NCBI RefSeq assembly: GCF_904849725.1
Contig: NC_058520.1
Location: 532,632,083 to 532,696,082, forward strand
Direction of reading: 5' to 3'
DNA: 64,000 nucleotides
DNA from: Hordeum vulgare subsp. vulgare
Lineage: Eukaryota; Streptophyta; Magnoliopsida; Poales; Poaceae
Part shown: positions 32,601 to 44,348 of the stretch, in pieces
How the letters are laid out: each line of letters opens with the position of its first letter
Numbering within the stretch: the stretch's first letter is position 1
The notes under the pieces: model-generated
Databases searched by the model: none
Told to the model about the DNA's origin: nothing
The model's input: only the letters and a program-made list of their open reading frames with translations
Position numbers and translations under genes: made by a program

Positions 32601-33672
32601 TTTAAGTTCATAACTTATCCTGATGGTAACTGAAGTGAAACTGTGCCGACGACGATTGCATCAACCTTGGAACCATTTCCCACGTGCATCGTCACTTCAT
32701 CTTTCGCCAGCCTTCGCCTATTCCGCAGTTCTTGTTTCGAGTTGCAAATATGAGCAACAGAACCGGTATCGAATACCCAGGCACTACTACGAGAGCTGGT
32801 TAAGTACACATCAATAACATGTATATCAAATATACCTGATTTTTCTTTGGCCGCCTTCTTATCAGCCAGATACTTGGGGCAGTTGCGCTTCCAGTGACCC
32901 ATACCCTTGCAATAATAGCACTCCGTTTCAGCCTTAGGTCCAGCTTTGGGTTTCTTCGTCGGATTGGCAACAGGCTTGCCAGTCTTCTTTGAATTACCCT
33001 TCTTTCCATTGTCGTTTCTCTTGAAACTAGTGGTCTTATTCACCATCAACACTTGATGCTCTTTACGGAGTTCTGACTCTGCGACTTTCAGCATCGCGAA
33101 CAACTCGCCAGGTGACTTGTTCATCCCTTGCATGTTGTAGTTCAACACAAAGACCTTATAGCTTGGCGGCAGTGATTGAAGAATTCTGTCAGTGATAGCC
33201 TCTTGCGGGAGTTCAATCCCCAGCTCAGCTAGACGGTTTGAGTACCCAGACATTTTGAGCACATGTTCACTGACAGACAAATTCTCCTCCATCTTGCAAG
33301 CATAGAATTTATCTGAGGTCTCATACCTCTCGATCCGGGCGTTCTTCTGAAAGATAAACTTCAACTCCTGGAACATCTCATATGTTCCATGATGCTCAAA
33401 GCGACGTTGAAGTCCCGACTCTAAGCCATACAAGACTGCACATTGAACTACTGAGTAGTCCTCCTTACGTGTTAACCAAGTGTTCTTAACATCTTGGTCA
33501 GCCGTAGCGGGTGGTTCATCTCCTAGCGCAACATTAAGGACATAATCCTTCTTCCCAGCTTGCAGGAGCAACTTAAGATTACGAGCCCATTCTACAAAGT
33601 TGCTTCCATCATCTTTCAACTTACTTTCTCTAGGAACGTATTAAAATTCAGGGTGACTGTCGCGTGAGCCAT
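29692..33672 (-). pseudogene. Broken Copia gag-pol of element F
   Basis: The likely ATG at 33672 opens MAHATVTLNFNTFLE. A 1 bp loss near 33630 shifts the frame, and Gag then continues (33619-32615) with a zinc knuckle (CYYCKGMGHWKRNC) and the protease motif VFDTGSVAHIC. A TAA near 32612 separates the integrase part (HTDVCGPM, SDRGGEY), where a TAG follows GTP near 31894. Another shift occurs near 31605, and a TAA after FSQV near 31034. The reverse transcriptase and RNase H (30996-29692) are open, with YVDDILLIG and SQIGYVFILNGGAVSWC. All Copia domains are in the usual order: Gag, protease, integrase, reverse transcriptase, RNase H. At least five lesions make it inactive. Confidence 0.9.
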
Positions 33673-34912
33673 GATCTACAACACAAATATATTCAAAGTG
33701 GACTTAGACTATGTTCAAGATAATTAGAGTTTAACTTAATCAAATTACTTGCTAAACTCCCACTCAAAAAGTACATCTCTCTAGTCATTTGAGTGGTTCA
33801 TGATCCAATTCCACTAGCTCAAGTCCGATCATCACGTGAGTTGAGGATAGTTTCAGTGGTAAGCATCCTATGCTAATCATATCAACTATATGATTCATGA
33901 TCGACCTTTTGGTCTCATGTGTTTCGAGGCCATGTCTGCACATGCTAGGCTCGTCAAGCTTAACCCGAGTGTTCCGCGTGTGCAACTGTTTTGCACCTGT
34001 TGTATGTGAACGTTGAGTCTATCACACCCGATCATCACGTGGTGTCTCGAAACGACGAACTGTAGCAACGGTGCACAGTCAAGGAGAACACAATTTCATC
34101 TTGAAATTTTAGTGAGAGATCACCTCATAATGCTACCGTCGTTCTAAGCAAAATAAGGTGCATAAAAGGATTAACATCACATGCAATTCCTAAGTCACAT
34201 GATATGGCCATCATCACGTGCTTCTTGATCTCCATCACCAAAGCACCGACACGGTCTTCTTTTTCACCGGCGCCACACCATGATCTCCATCAACGTGTCG
34301 CCATCGGGGTTGTCGTGCTACTCATGCTATTACTACTAAAGCTACATCCTAGCAAAAATAGTAAACGCATCTGCAAGCACAAATGTTAGTTTAAAGACAA
34401 CCCTATGGCTCCTGCCGGTTGCCGTACCATCGACGTGCAAGTCGATATTAACTATTACAACATGATCATCTCATACATCCAATATATCACATCACGTCAT
34501 TGGTCATATCATATCACAAGCATACCCTGCAAAAACAAGTTAGACGTCCTCTAATTGATGTTGCATGTTTTACGTGGTGACCATGGGTATCTAGTAGGAT
34601 CGCATCTTACTTACGCAAACACCACAACGGAGATATATGAATTGCTATTTAACCTCATCCAAGGACCTCCTCGGTCAAATCCGATTCAACTAAAGTTGGA
34701 GAAACCGACACTCGCTAGTCATCTTTGAGCAACGGAGTTGCTCGTAGCGATGAAACCAGTCTCTCGTAAGCGTACGAGTAATGTCGGTCCGAGCCGCTTC
34801 GATCCAACAATACCGCGGAATCAAGAAAAGACTAAGGAGGGCAGCAAATCGCACATCATCGCCCACAAAAACTTTTGTGTTCTACTCGAGATGACATCTA
34901 TGCATGAACCTA
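33673..34912 (-). other. Leader (5' untranslated region) of element F
   Basis: 1,240 bp between primer site and gag. It is homologous in layout to the 1,270 bp leader of C (58022-59291). In this group the leader is expected to carry RNA dimerisation and packaging signals; I cannot point to them here. No long ORF. Confidence 0.6.
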
Positions 34913-34925
34913 GCTCTGATACCAC
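34913..34925 (-). promoter_or_regulatory. Primer-binding site of element F (initiator-Met-tRNA type)
   Basis: On the minus strand GTGGTATCAGAGC directly follows the LTR end CCAACA. TGGTATCAGAGC is the usual Copia primer site. Confidence 0.85.
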
Positions 34926-36748
34926 TGTTGGGGAACGTCGCATGGGAAAAAAATTCCTACGCGCACGAAGACCTATCATGGTGATGTCCATCTACGAGGG
35001 GAATTTCAGATCTACGTACCCTTGTAGATGCACAACAGAAGCATTAATAAACACGGTTGATGTAGTGGAACGTCCTCACGTCCCTCGATCCGCCCCGCAA
35101 ACCGTCCCACGATCCGTCCCACGATCCGCTCCAATCTAGTGCCGAACGGACGGCACCTCCGCGTTCCGCACACGTACAACTCGATGATGATCTCGGCCTT
35201 CTTGATCCAGCAAGAGAGACGGATAGGTAGATGAGTTCTCCGGCAGCGTGACGGCGCTCCGGAGGTGAGTGGTGATCTAATCTCAGCAGGGCTCCGCCCG
35301 AGCTCCGCAGAAACGCGATCTAGAGGAAAAAACGTGGAGGTATGTGGTCGGGCTGCCGTGCAAAAGTTGTCTTAAATCAGCCCTAAAACCTCCGTATATA
35401 TAGGTGGGAGGGGAGGGGCCTTGCCTTGGGGCTCAAGGAGCCCCAAGGGGTTCGGCCGAAGGGGGGAGGAGGATTCCTCCTCCAATCCTAGTCCAACTAG
35501 GATTGGAAGGTGGAGTCCTTCCCTTCCTTCCCACTTCCCCTTTTTTTCTTTTCTCTTTGATTTCTTTTATTCCTGTGAAGGGGCCTTCTTGGGCTTTCCC
35601 ACCAGCCCACTAAGGGCTGGTGCGGCATCCCTAAGGCCTATGGGCTTCCCCGGGGTGGGCTGCCCCCCCCCCCCCGGTGAACATCCGGAACCCATTCGTC
35701 ATTCCCGGTACATTCCCCGTAATTCCGAAAACCTTCCGGTAATCAAATGAGGTCATCCTATATATCAATCTTTGTCTCCGGACCATTTCGGAAACCCTCG
35801 TGATGTCCGTGATCTCATACGGGACTCCGAATAACATTCGGTACCAACCATATAACTCAAATACGCATAAAACAACGTCGAACCTTAAGTGTGCAGACCC
35901 TGCGGGTTCGAGAACTATGTAGACATGACCCGAGGGACTCCTCGGTCAATATCCAATAGCGGGACCTGGATGCCCATATTGGATCCTACATATTCTACGA
36001 AGATCTTATCGTTTGAACCTCAGTGCCAAGGATTCATATAATCCCGTATGTCATTCCCTTTGTCCTTCGGTATGTTACTTGCCCGAGATTCGATCGTCAG
36101 TATCCGCATACCTATTTCAATCTCGTTTACCGGCAAGTCTCTTTACTCGTTCTGTAATACATGATCTCGTGACTTACACTAAATCACATTGCTTGAAAGG
36201 CTTCTATGTGATGTTGTATTACCGAGTGGGCCCCGAGATACCTCTCCGTCACACGGAGTGACAAATCTCAGTCTCGATCCATACTAACTCAACAAACACC
36301 TTCGGAGATACCTGTAGAGCATCTTTATAGTCACCCAGTTACGTTGCTACGTTTGATACACACAAAGCATTCCTCCGGTGTCAGTGAGTTATATGATCTC
36401 ATGGTCATAGGAAGAAATACTTGACACGCAGAAAACAGTAGCAACAAAATGACACGATCAACATGCTACGTCTATTAGTATGGGTCTAGTCCATCACATG
36501 ATTCTCCCAATGATGTGATCCAGTTATCAAGCAACAACACCTTGTACATAGTCAGAAGACCATGACTATCCTTGATCAACTGGCTAGCCAACTAGAGGCT
36601 TGCTAGGGACAGTGTTTTGTCTATGTATCCACACATGTATCTAAGTCTTCATTCAATACAATTATAGCATGGATAATTAATGATTATCTTGATACAGGAA
36701 TTATAATAATAACTTATTTGTCATTGCCTCTAGGGCATAATTCCAACG
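34926..36748 (-). mobile_element. 5' LTR of element F
   Basis: 1,823 bp, inverted, from TGTTGGGGAACG (plus strand, 34926) to the start near 36748. Differences from the solo LTR at 26838-28641 are about 7 percent over the first 460 bp, about 5 percent over 27661-28140 and about 2.4 percent over the last 500 bp (hand counts). Confidence 0.88.
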
Positions 36749-37478
36749 AAATACTCGAAGAAGTGCGGTGTCGCGCTAACGTCGATGATGTAGGGCACCG
36801 TACCTATGGGGGTTCCGAGCTGCTTGGTGGCGTAGTAGTACGAAGGCTTGTAATGCTCAGGTCACGACGCCACTGTCTGTACTATGGGTGCGTCCATCTG
36901 GCGGCGTCCGCCATGATCATCTCGTTCGCCATGACCTTCATGGCCATCGCCATCACCAGGCCCACTGGCGGCCAATTACTTCTCGAGCTTCTCCTCCTTT
37001 GCGGCCTTAGCTTTGACGCGGCGATACTGCCGCTTAGCCGAGCTGATCTTCCGGACAAGCGTGATGCTTGGATTCTCCGTCACCTCCATCGGCTCTATCT
37101 CCGACACGTTCTCCGACGGTTTCATGTGTCGACAGCAGAAGGAAGGAGAGGGTGGGACAAAAGAGCAGGAATTAGACGGAGAGCAACGGGAAATGAAAGA
37201 AGAAAGTGCGGGATGACGCGTTAACAATGCGGGGTGCTACAGAAGTGTGGGCTCTGTCTTCCTTTTGGGTGGGTGAGTGATAGATAGCGACGTTACGCAG
37301 GTCCGGACTCTTGTAAAGCCCCCATCAATGTTTGTCTTTGGTTTGCGAAAAAATATGTTCGAATCGTGCCACAGACTGATATATAACCGCGTTGAATGGG
37401 TTTCCTGGTTTGGGAAACACGATTCAGACAGTTACACGCTGTTTGCGGGTCAATGTTGGAAATGCTCTAAGAACATAA
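36749..37478 (-). repeat. Duplicated flank, copy 2 (left of the MITE)
   Basis: The counterpart of 28642-29371. It begins at the presumed target site (AAATA here, GAATA in copy 1) and leads into the intact MITE. Broken minus-strand coding-like frames are as in copy 1. No intact gene. Confidence 0.8.
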
Positions 37479-37922
37479 GGGCAACTCCAACGGGGCGACC
37501 CAAACGGACGCGCGCTTTGTCCGTTTTTCGTCCGTTTGGGTTGTCCGTCGGTCTGTCCGTGTCTTTTTTTTAAATGGATCGGCACATGCGCCCAACGGGA
37601 AGCAAGTGGATAGCATCATTGTAGTATTATAATAATAGGAGAGAGGTGGGTGGGAGTGGGCCATCGAAGTAGGCATAGGTGGGTGGGTGGCTGTGTGACA
37701 AGCAGGCCAGACCGGCCACATGCGGACACAGAGAAGATGCGCGCGCGTTCTCTTTGTGTCCGCACCGACGCATTTTAGTCCCAAATTTGAGCCAGAAATG
37801 AATCGTCGCAAACGCAAAGCGGGCGCGTTTTGAAAATGGATCCGCGCATTGAATCATCACTTTGTCCGTGCGGATCCAAATAAACGACGGCGGACGAAAT
37901 GGGTCGTCCCCTTGGGTTGCTC
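37479..37922. mobile_element. Tourist-like MITE (PIF/Harbinger type), 444 bp
   Basis: Terminal inverted repeats are GGGCAACTCCAACGGGGCGA at the left and, inverted, GAGCAACCCAAGGGGACGAC at the right. The flanking target duplication is TAA (37476-37478 and 37923-37925), as expected for PIF/Harbinger. It has no coding capacity. Confidence 0.75.
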
Positions 37923-37925
37923 TAA

Positions 37926-38720
37926 ACTAGAACGACCGACTAAGAAATGTGGAACATATGACGAAACCCACTTGGTACCGGACTTGAAAGGAGAATTGTC
38001 ATGGTCTCATGGAGAAACGAGGTTCCTATCATCCTATGCTAACGTAGGAAAAGCATGGCACATGAAGCAATTCAAGAACTAGCCGGCCAATGCTTCACAG
38101 ACCACACAGATAAAGTGCGGAGGAGATAGCCATCCATCTCACCCGGACCACAAAACTTAACCTAACGAGGATATACTTTGCCGCAAGGCCAATCTGATCG
38201 CAGAGCCTGCTCTGGTTGTGCTGTATAGCTCATTCGACGTTGACACGGATGGAGCTTGCAGGTGTCTCATGCCTACGTCAATCTGGCAGACGCTCGGTAT
38301 TTTAGTCAGAATTACAGCAGGAACACAACTGCTTCAACCGGCTCTTTCCATTTGGATTTGGAAGGCCAGAACCCACAAAGCATTGCTCGGCGCCTGATCG
38401 TGGAACCGGTGTCCGGACGGCATGCTCGCGCATGCAAACACACCGATCGCGTGCGTGCGTCCATCGCCGGTGCCCCGCCTGCCGCTACGGGCTAACCTGC
38501 AGAGGCTGGCACCGACAAAACTCTCTGTCTGTTGAGAACCCCCACTTCCCGGCACGCCCCCGCGACACCGGCCGTCCGCGCGATCCCGCCCGCGCGCATG
38601 GCACGTCTCTCCCGTTGGCCGAACGCGCGCGGCCCGGCCCGTCAGGCTGTCACGGCGTCACTTTCGCCATGGCCAAACAGGGAAGACACGACAAGGCATC
38701 AGCGCGTTGTGCACGCGGCA
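37926..38720. other. Intergenic region upstream of the F-box gene
   Basis: No repeat family, ORF or RNA gene that I can recognise. GC content rises from about 38460 towards the gene. It presumably contains the gene's proximal promoter. Confidence 0.5.
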
Positions 38721-38724
38721 CGCC

Positions 38725-38731
38725 TATAAAA
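38725..38731 (+). promoter_or_regulatory. TATA box of the F-box gene
   Basis: TATAAAA lies 113 bp upstream of the start codon in otherwise GC-rich DNA. A transcription start about 30 bp downstream would give a leader of about 80 bases. Confidence 0.65.
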
Positions 38732-38837
38732 CAACTCTTGGTCGCATTTCCTAGCCATCGCATTCCCGCTCGGCGCCTGGGGTTCGGAGAGGAGATTGTT
38801 CGACCTCCGGCTAGCTGGAGCAGAGTCGGCCAGGAAA

Positions 38838-39758
38838 ATGCCGCCGACCACCGTGGAGGACCTACCCGCCGACGTGCTGGCCTGCGCGCTGCGCCGCCTC
38901 GACGGCCGGTCCCTGGCTGCCGCGAGCTGCGCCACGGCAGGCCTCCGCGCCCTCGCCGGGGAGCCGGAGACGTGGCGCGCGCTCTGCGTCGCACGGTGGC
39001 CGTCGTTGCTACAGACCCAGCAGCGCGACATCCTAGGCTCCGCGTCCGTCTCTCCGCAGCTCCTCTTCGCCGACGCCTTCGCCTTCCCGTCCAGCTCCAC
39101 GGGTGCTGGTCCCGTCACCGCCGCTGGTCAATGTCTGCCCGGCGAGCTCATCTCCGCCGTGGACGTCTACCACAAGGGAGCGCCCCTGTTCTCTCGGGTC
39201 CTGGAGACCTCCACGTCGTCCGCGTGGTTCCTGACCTCGCCGTTCCGCGTGGACGCCGTCGAGTGCAAGGACCCGCTGCCGGCTGCCTCGTTTTCTCCGG
39301 CGGAACTGGAGCTCAGCTGGATCGTTGTTGACCCCCGAAGCGGCCGGGCCGTGAACGTGTCGAGCCGGCGGGCGGTGGCCGTGGATAGACACTGGTACAC
39401 AGGCGAGATGTTGGTGCGGTATGCGATGGTGCTCGACGGGAGCAAGTTCGAGGCCACAATCACCTGCTCCGAGGAGGCCGGATACCTTAGCGAGGTCAGC
39501 CTCACCGTCGAGGACGCCGAAAACGCGGCGGTGAACGGCGAAGGCAGCCTGAGGCTTCTTGCAGCCGCAATGGAAGGACCGAGGAAAGGAGGGGAGAAGG
39601 AGACAGAGGAGGCCAGGAGGAGGTACGAGGAGTTCGTGAGGAGCAAGAGGGGGAGGAAGGAGTCCAAGGCAAGGCGGGAGGTGCTCGTCGACTTGTGCTG
39701 CTCCGCCGTCGGCGCCGTCGCTGTGCTCAGCTTCCTCGCCTCCGTCGTGCTGCGGTAG
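38838..39758 (+). CDS. F-box protein with C-terminal membrane anchor (At2g27310-like)
   Basis: Intronless ORF of 306 residues, the only convincing host gene in the window. The ATG at 38838 (GAAAATGCC context) is the first in frame. The upstream in-frame extension has no ATG. Residues 5-55 are an F-box (VEDLPADVLACALRRLDGRS, then ETWRALCVARWP), which in this family docks to Skp1 in an SCF ubiquitin ligase. Residues about 95-235 form an uncharacterised substrate-side domain with SWIVVDPRSGRAVNVSSR and HWYTGEMLVRYAMVL, typical of the plant F-box group around Arabidopsis At2g27310. A charged Glu/Lys/Arg region (about 245-280) precedes a hydrophobic tail (281-306, VLVDLCCSAVGAVAVLSFLA) that looks like a tail anchor. 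The GC-rich third positions are normal for a grass gene. It appears intact. The target is unknown. Confidence 0.88.
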   Translation: MPPTTVEDLPADVLACALRRLDGRSLAAASCATAGLRALAGEPETWRALCVARWPSLLQTQQRDILGSASVSPQLLFADAFAFPSSSTGAGPVTAAGQCLPGELISAVDVYHKGAPLFSRVLETSTSSAWFLTSPFRVDAVECKDPLPAASFSPAELELSWIVVDPRSGRAVNVSSRRAVAVDRHWYTGEMLVRYAMVLDGSKFEATITCSEEAGYLSEVSLTVEDAENAAVNGEGSLRLLAAAMEGPRKGGEKETEEARRRYEEFVRSKRGRKESKARREVLVDLCCSAVGAVAVLSFLASVVLR

Positions 39759-40818
39759 ACTCTACCGTACCTGCGATCTCATCTCTCGGTGGAGAGAAAA
39801 AGCACCAACACATCTATTCTTTATTCTTTCTTATTCTTTTCGACGAGAATTATAATATTGATTTATGTATTTTTTAATGATAACACATGTGTCATTCCTA
39901 TCACAAAATTTAAATTACAAATCATGTAAAGACCGATATGATGAAACTAAAAAATTAACAAAACATTGTTGAGATTGACACCAACGTCTGTTACCTTCCT
40001 TCGGCACCAGCACGACAACCATAAAAAAAAGGATCACCTCCTCACCGAGCTCGACGCGACTCCATCGTTGATATGCGGTTTTACGAACCTCTAAGGTGGC
40101 TCACCAAAGATGAAGCCATTGTCGTTGAGCGAGTTAGAACGGGGCAACACCCTCGATACGCCATCGAACTCGAAAGCTGACACCCCACCCCACCACGACT
40201 AAGACGTCGAAGGAGGAAACCATACATGCCATCCATCAACCACGAACCTAGCAAACGTTCCGTCTTACAGATGTCGTCGATGCAGACCACAGTCTGCATC
40301 CGCTCCTGGACTATCTCCCAAGCTCCGCGCCGGCGCTGGAGCAGACGTCGTCGAAACGGCGGAGCCTGAGGACAGAAGTCCGCCACAAGGATACCGTCGC
40401 CGCCACGATATCCCTGATTGAACAGTCTGGTTCTCAAATCCATCACACGCAATAGAGACGATCGCCTCGCCGGAGAAGAATTTGAAGCTTCTTTATTCAA
40501 CATCGTCGTCGCCGCCGCCAAAGCCAAGGCGTGAGACGATCGAAAAACCTAAATGCCAGGGACTTAAACCTAATGCAAAAAACGATCCCCACTCATGGGA
40601 TTCGGCGCCCCCCTCATGACCGACGACCAAGAGGTCGCCGTCACAGTAGATCCGCCGGAAGGTTGGCTCTCTTGGCTTGGGACGGCTAGGGTTTCTAGTC
40701 ACTAGCCAAACCCGCCCTGCACCGCACTATGGACCTATGTACATACCCATGGATCTAAGAGTAGTTCTTTCGGTATATACCACTGTATCGATATAGAGAT
40801 ACATAAATAGGTAGAATG
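39759..40818. other. Intergenic region downstream of the F-box gene
   Basis: The first 150 bp are T-rich and likely contain the 3' end of the transcript. From about 39980 to 40700 the DNA is GC-richer with minus-strand ORFs (40527-40081 and 40702-40493) that show Arg-rich, coding-like sequence but no domain I recognise. It may be a dispersed repeat. A Copia LTR begins at 40819. Confidence 0.4.
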
Positions 40819-42623
40819 TGTTGGAAATATGCCCTAGAGGCAATAATAAATTGGTTATTATTATATTTCCTTGGTCATGATAATCGTTTATTATCCATGC
40901 TATAATTGTATTGATTGGAAACTCAAATACATGTGTGGATACATAGATAAAACACTATCCCTAGTAAGCCTCTAGTTGACTAGCTCGTTGATCAAAGATG
41001 GTTAAGGTTTACTAGCCATAGACAAGTGTTGTCACTTGATAACGGGATCACATCATTAGAAGAATAACATGATGGACAAGACCCAGACTATAAACGTAGC
41101 ATATGATCGTGTCAGTTTATTGCTAATGTTTTCTGCATGTCAATGTATCTGTTCCTATGACCATGAGATCATGCAACTCCCGGACACCACAGGAATACCT
41201 TGTGTGTATCAATCGTCGCAACGTTATTGGGTGACTATAAAGTTGCTCTACAGGTATATCCAAAGGTGTCTGTTGGGTTGTCATGGATCAAGACTGGGAT
41301 TTGTCACTCCGTATGACGGAGAGGTATTCGGCACCCACTCGATAATACAAAATCACAATAAGCCTTTCAAGCAATGTGACTAAGGAGTTAGCCACGGGGT
41401 CTTGTATTACGGAACGAGTAAAGATACTTGCCGATAACGAGATTGAACTAGGTATAGAGATACCGACGATCGAATCTCGGGCAAGTAACATACCGAAGGA
41501 CAAAGGGAACAACATACGGGATTAACTGGATCCTTGACATAGAGGTTCAACCGATAAAGATCTTCGTATAATATGTAGGAGCCAATATGGGCATCCAGGT
41601 CCTGCTATTGGTTATTGACCGTAGAGGTGTCTCGGTCATGTCTGCATAGTTCTCGAACCCGCAGGGTCTGCACACTTAAGGTTCGGTGACGTTTCGGTAT
41701 AGTTGAGTTATATGTGTTGGTAACTGAAAGTTGTTCGGAGTCCCGGATGAGATCCCGGATGTCACGAGGAGCTCCGGAATGGTCCGGAGGTAAAGATTCA
41801 TATATAGGAAGTCTTGTTTTGGTCACCAGAAAAGTTTCGGGCTCATCGGTAGTGTACCGGGAGTACCGGGAGGGTACCGGGGACCATCGGGAGAGGTGTC
41901 ACGCCCCGAGGGGACTTATGGGCTGTGGGAGGATACAAACCATCCCCTAGTGGGATGGCATAAGCTCCCAATGAGGCCGATGAGGTTTGAGATGCAAAAA
42001 AACTCAAAGGTGGAAAGGGTTTCCAAGTGGAAAGGAGGAATCCTACTCCTAGTAGGATTGGAGTAGGACTCCTCCACCTCCAATTTCGGCCAAACCTTGA
42101 GGGTTTGAGGCTGCCTTCTCCCCTCCCTCCCTCCTATATATACTAGAGGTATTGAGGGTTTTCGAGACACAGAAAAACATCCACGTGTTTCCCTCTCTCT
42201 CTAGATATGTTTCTCCTCTAGTCTAGTTTCATCGGTGCTTAGGCGAAGCCCTGCTGGAATAGCTCCACCACCACCACCATGTCGTGGAGAACTCATCTAC
42301 CTCTTCGCCCCTCTTGCTGCATCAAGAAGGCGGAGATCGTCATCGAGCTGTACGTGTGCTGACCACGGAGGTGTCGTCTGTTCGACACTAGATCGGGATG
42401 GATCGTGATGGGATCGCGGGACGGATCGTGATGAGATCGCGGGACGGGCTGCGATTTGGATTGCGAAGATGTTCCACTACATCAATCGCGTTATATATGC
42501 TTCCGCTTAGCGATCTACAAGGGTATGTAAATTCAATATCCCCTCTCGTAGATGATCATCACCATGGATAGGTATTGTGTGTGCATAGGAAATTTTTTGT
42601 TTCCCATGCAACGTTCTCCAACA
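40819..42623 (+). mobile_element. 5' LTR of Copia element G (Angela/BARE-1 group)
   Basis: 1,805 bp from TGTTGGAAATATGCCC to CTCCAACA, with a TATA-like CTATATATAC (42134-42143). The left flank is GAATG (40814-40818). Only the LTR and the start of the leader are in the window, because element H interrupts it. Confidence 0.85.
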
Positions 42624-42841
42624 GTGGCATCATGAGCTAGGTTCATACGTAGATGATATCTCGAGTAGAACACAAAAGAGTTTGTGGGTGTTGATGTTCA
42701 ATTTGCTTCCCTCCTTAGTCTTTTCTTGATTCGACGATATTGTTGGATTGAAGCGACCCGGACCAACTTTACTCGTACGCTTACGAGAGACCGGTTTCAT
42801 CGATAGACACACAACTTGTTGCATAAAGATGACTAGCGGGT
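42624..42841 (+). promoter_or_regulatory. Primer-binding site and start of leader, element G
   Basis: GTGGCATCATGAGCTAGG (42624 onward) is a diverged initiator-Met-tRNA primer site. The next 200 bp match the start of C's leader up to GACTAGCGGGT, where H is inserted. CGGGT (42837-42841) is the presumed target duplication. Confidence 0.75.
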
Positions 42842-44348
42842 TGCTACCTCTTGAGCTTGCGTTGGTTTTTCCCTTGAAGAGGAAAGGGTGATGCAGCACA
42901 GTAGCAGTAAGTATTTCCCTCAGTTTGAGAGCCAAGGTATCAATCCAGTAGGAGAATCAAGCGAAGTGTCCAGAGTACCTGCGCAAACACAAATGAGCTT
43001 GCACCCAACGCTATAAAGGGGTTGTAAATCCCTTCAAGATTGATTGCAAAGTGAGATCTGAAGGTGGAAAGTGCAACAAAGTAAAAGTGTAAGGCTGAAA
43101 ATATGATGTGAAGTAGACCCGGGGGGCATAGTGTTCACTAGAGGCTTCTCTCAAAATAGCAAATATTACGGTGGGTGAACGAATTACTGTCGAGCAATTG
43201 ATAGAACCGCGCAAAGTCATGACGATATCTAAGGCAATCATCATACATATAGGCATCACGCCGAGACAAGTAGACCGATACTGTCTGCATCTACTACTAT
43301 TACTCCACACATCGACCGCTATCCAGCATGCATCTAGTGTATTGAGTTCATGACAAACAGAGTAACGCCTTAAGCAAGATGACATGATGTAGAGGGATAA
43401 ATTAATGGAATAGATATAAACCCCATCTTTTTACCCTTGATGGAAACAACACGATGCGTGCCTCGCTACCCCTTCTGCCACTGGGTGAGGTAACCGCACG
43501 GTATGAACCCAAAACCAAGCACTTCTCCCATTGCAAGAATCATAGATCAAGTTGGCCAAACAAAACCCACAACTCGAAGAGAATTACAAGGATATGAAAT
43601 CATGCATATAAGAGATCAGAAGAAACTCAAATAAGATTCATAGATAATCTGATCATAAATCCACAATTCATCGCATCTCGACAAACACACCGCAAAAGAA
43701 GATTACATCGGATAGATCTCCATGAAGATCATGGAGAACTTTGTATTGAATATCCAAGAGAGAGAAGAATCCATCTAGCTACTAGCTATGGACCCGAACG
43801 TCTATGGTGAACTACTCACGCATCATCGAAGAGGCAATGGTGTTGATGAAGAAGCCCTCCGTATCTGAATCCCCCTCCAGCAGGGCACCAGAACGTGCCC
43901 CAGATGGGATCTTGCGGAGACAGAAGCTTGCGGCGGCGGAAAAGTATTTTCGTGGATCTCTCCCATGGTTTTGGATTTTTCAGGATTTATAGGCGGAAGA
44001 AGTAGTGCAGACGAGCCGTAGGGGGGCCACAAGCCTGCTAGGCGCGGACCCCCCTGGCCGCACCTAGGGGGCTTGTGGCCTCCCCTGGTGGCCTCTGCCT
44101 TGGTTCTCACGCCCCCTGCATATCTTCTGTTCCAGAAAAAATATTTTCGGAAGTTTTATTCCGTTTGGACTCCGTTTAATATTCTCCTCTGAAAAGGGTA
44201 AAAAACACGGAAAAAACAGGAACTGGCACTTGTCACTGAATTAATAAGTTAGTCCCAAAAAAGATATAAAAGGCATACAAAACATCCAAAGTTTGACAAG
44301 ATAATAGCATGGAACCAACAAAAATTATAGATAGTTGGAGATGTATCA
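42842..44348 (-). mobile_element. 3' LTR of element H
   Basis: 1,507 bp, inverted, from TGCTACCTC (42842) to ATGTATCA (44348). The palindrome arms GGCCACAAGCC and GGCTTGTGGCC are at 44025-44080. The polypurine tract on the minus strand next to it is AAGCTTCGGGATGCT (44349-44363). Confidence 0.85.

Larger units (their letters stand above)
29617..36748 (-). mobile_element. Copia element F (BARE-1 type), 3' LTR reduced to 22 bp
   Basis: Minus-strand element. The right-hand LTR is complete (34926-36748), followed leftwards by a primer site (34913-34925), a 1.2 kb leader, a broken gag-pol (33672 to 29692), a polypurine tract (inverted at 29639-29653) and only the first 22 bp of the 3' LTR (29617-29638). 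That stub then joins the duplicated flank of copy 1. The last two bases of the right LTR and the first of the target site read GA where the copy at 28641 has AG. Confidence 0.85.

Noticed and set aside
38796..38837. Extended start of the F-box ORF at 38796
   Set aside because: The codon there is TTG and there is no ATG in the extension. The ATG at 38838 has good context and gives a normal F-box N-terminus.
40081..40702. Minus-strand ORFs downstream of the F-box gene
   Set aside because: Arg-rich with a few coding-like stretches but no recognised domain. Probably a dispersed repeat; not supported as a gene.
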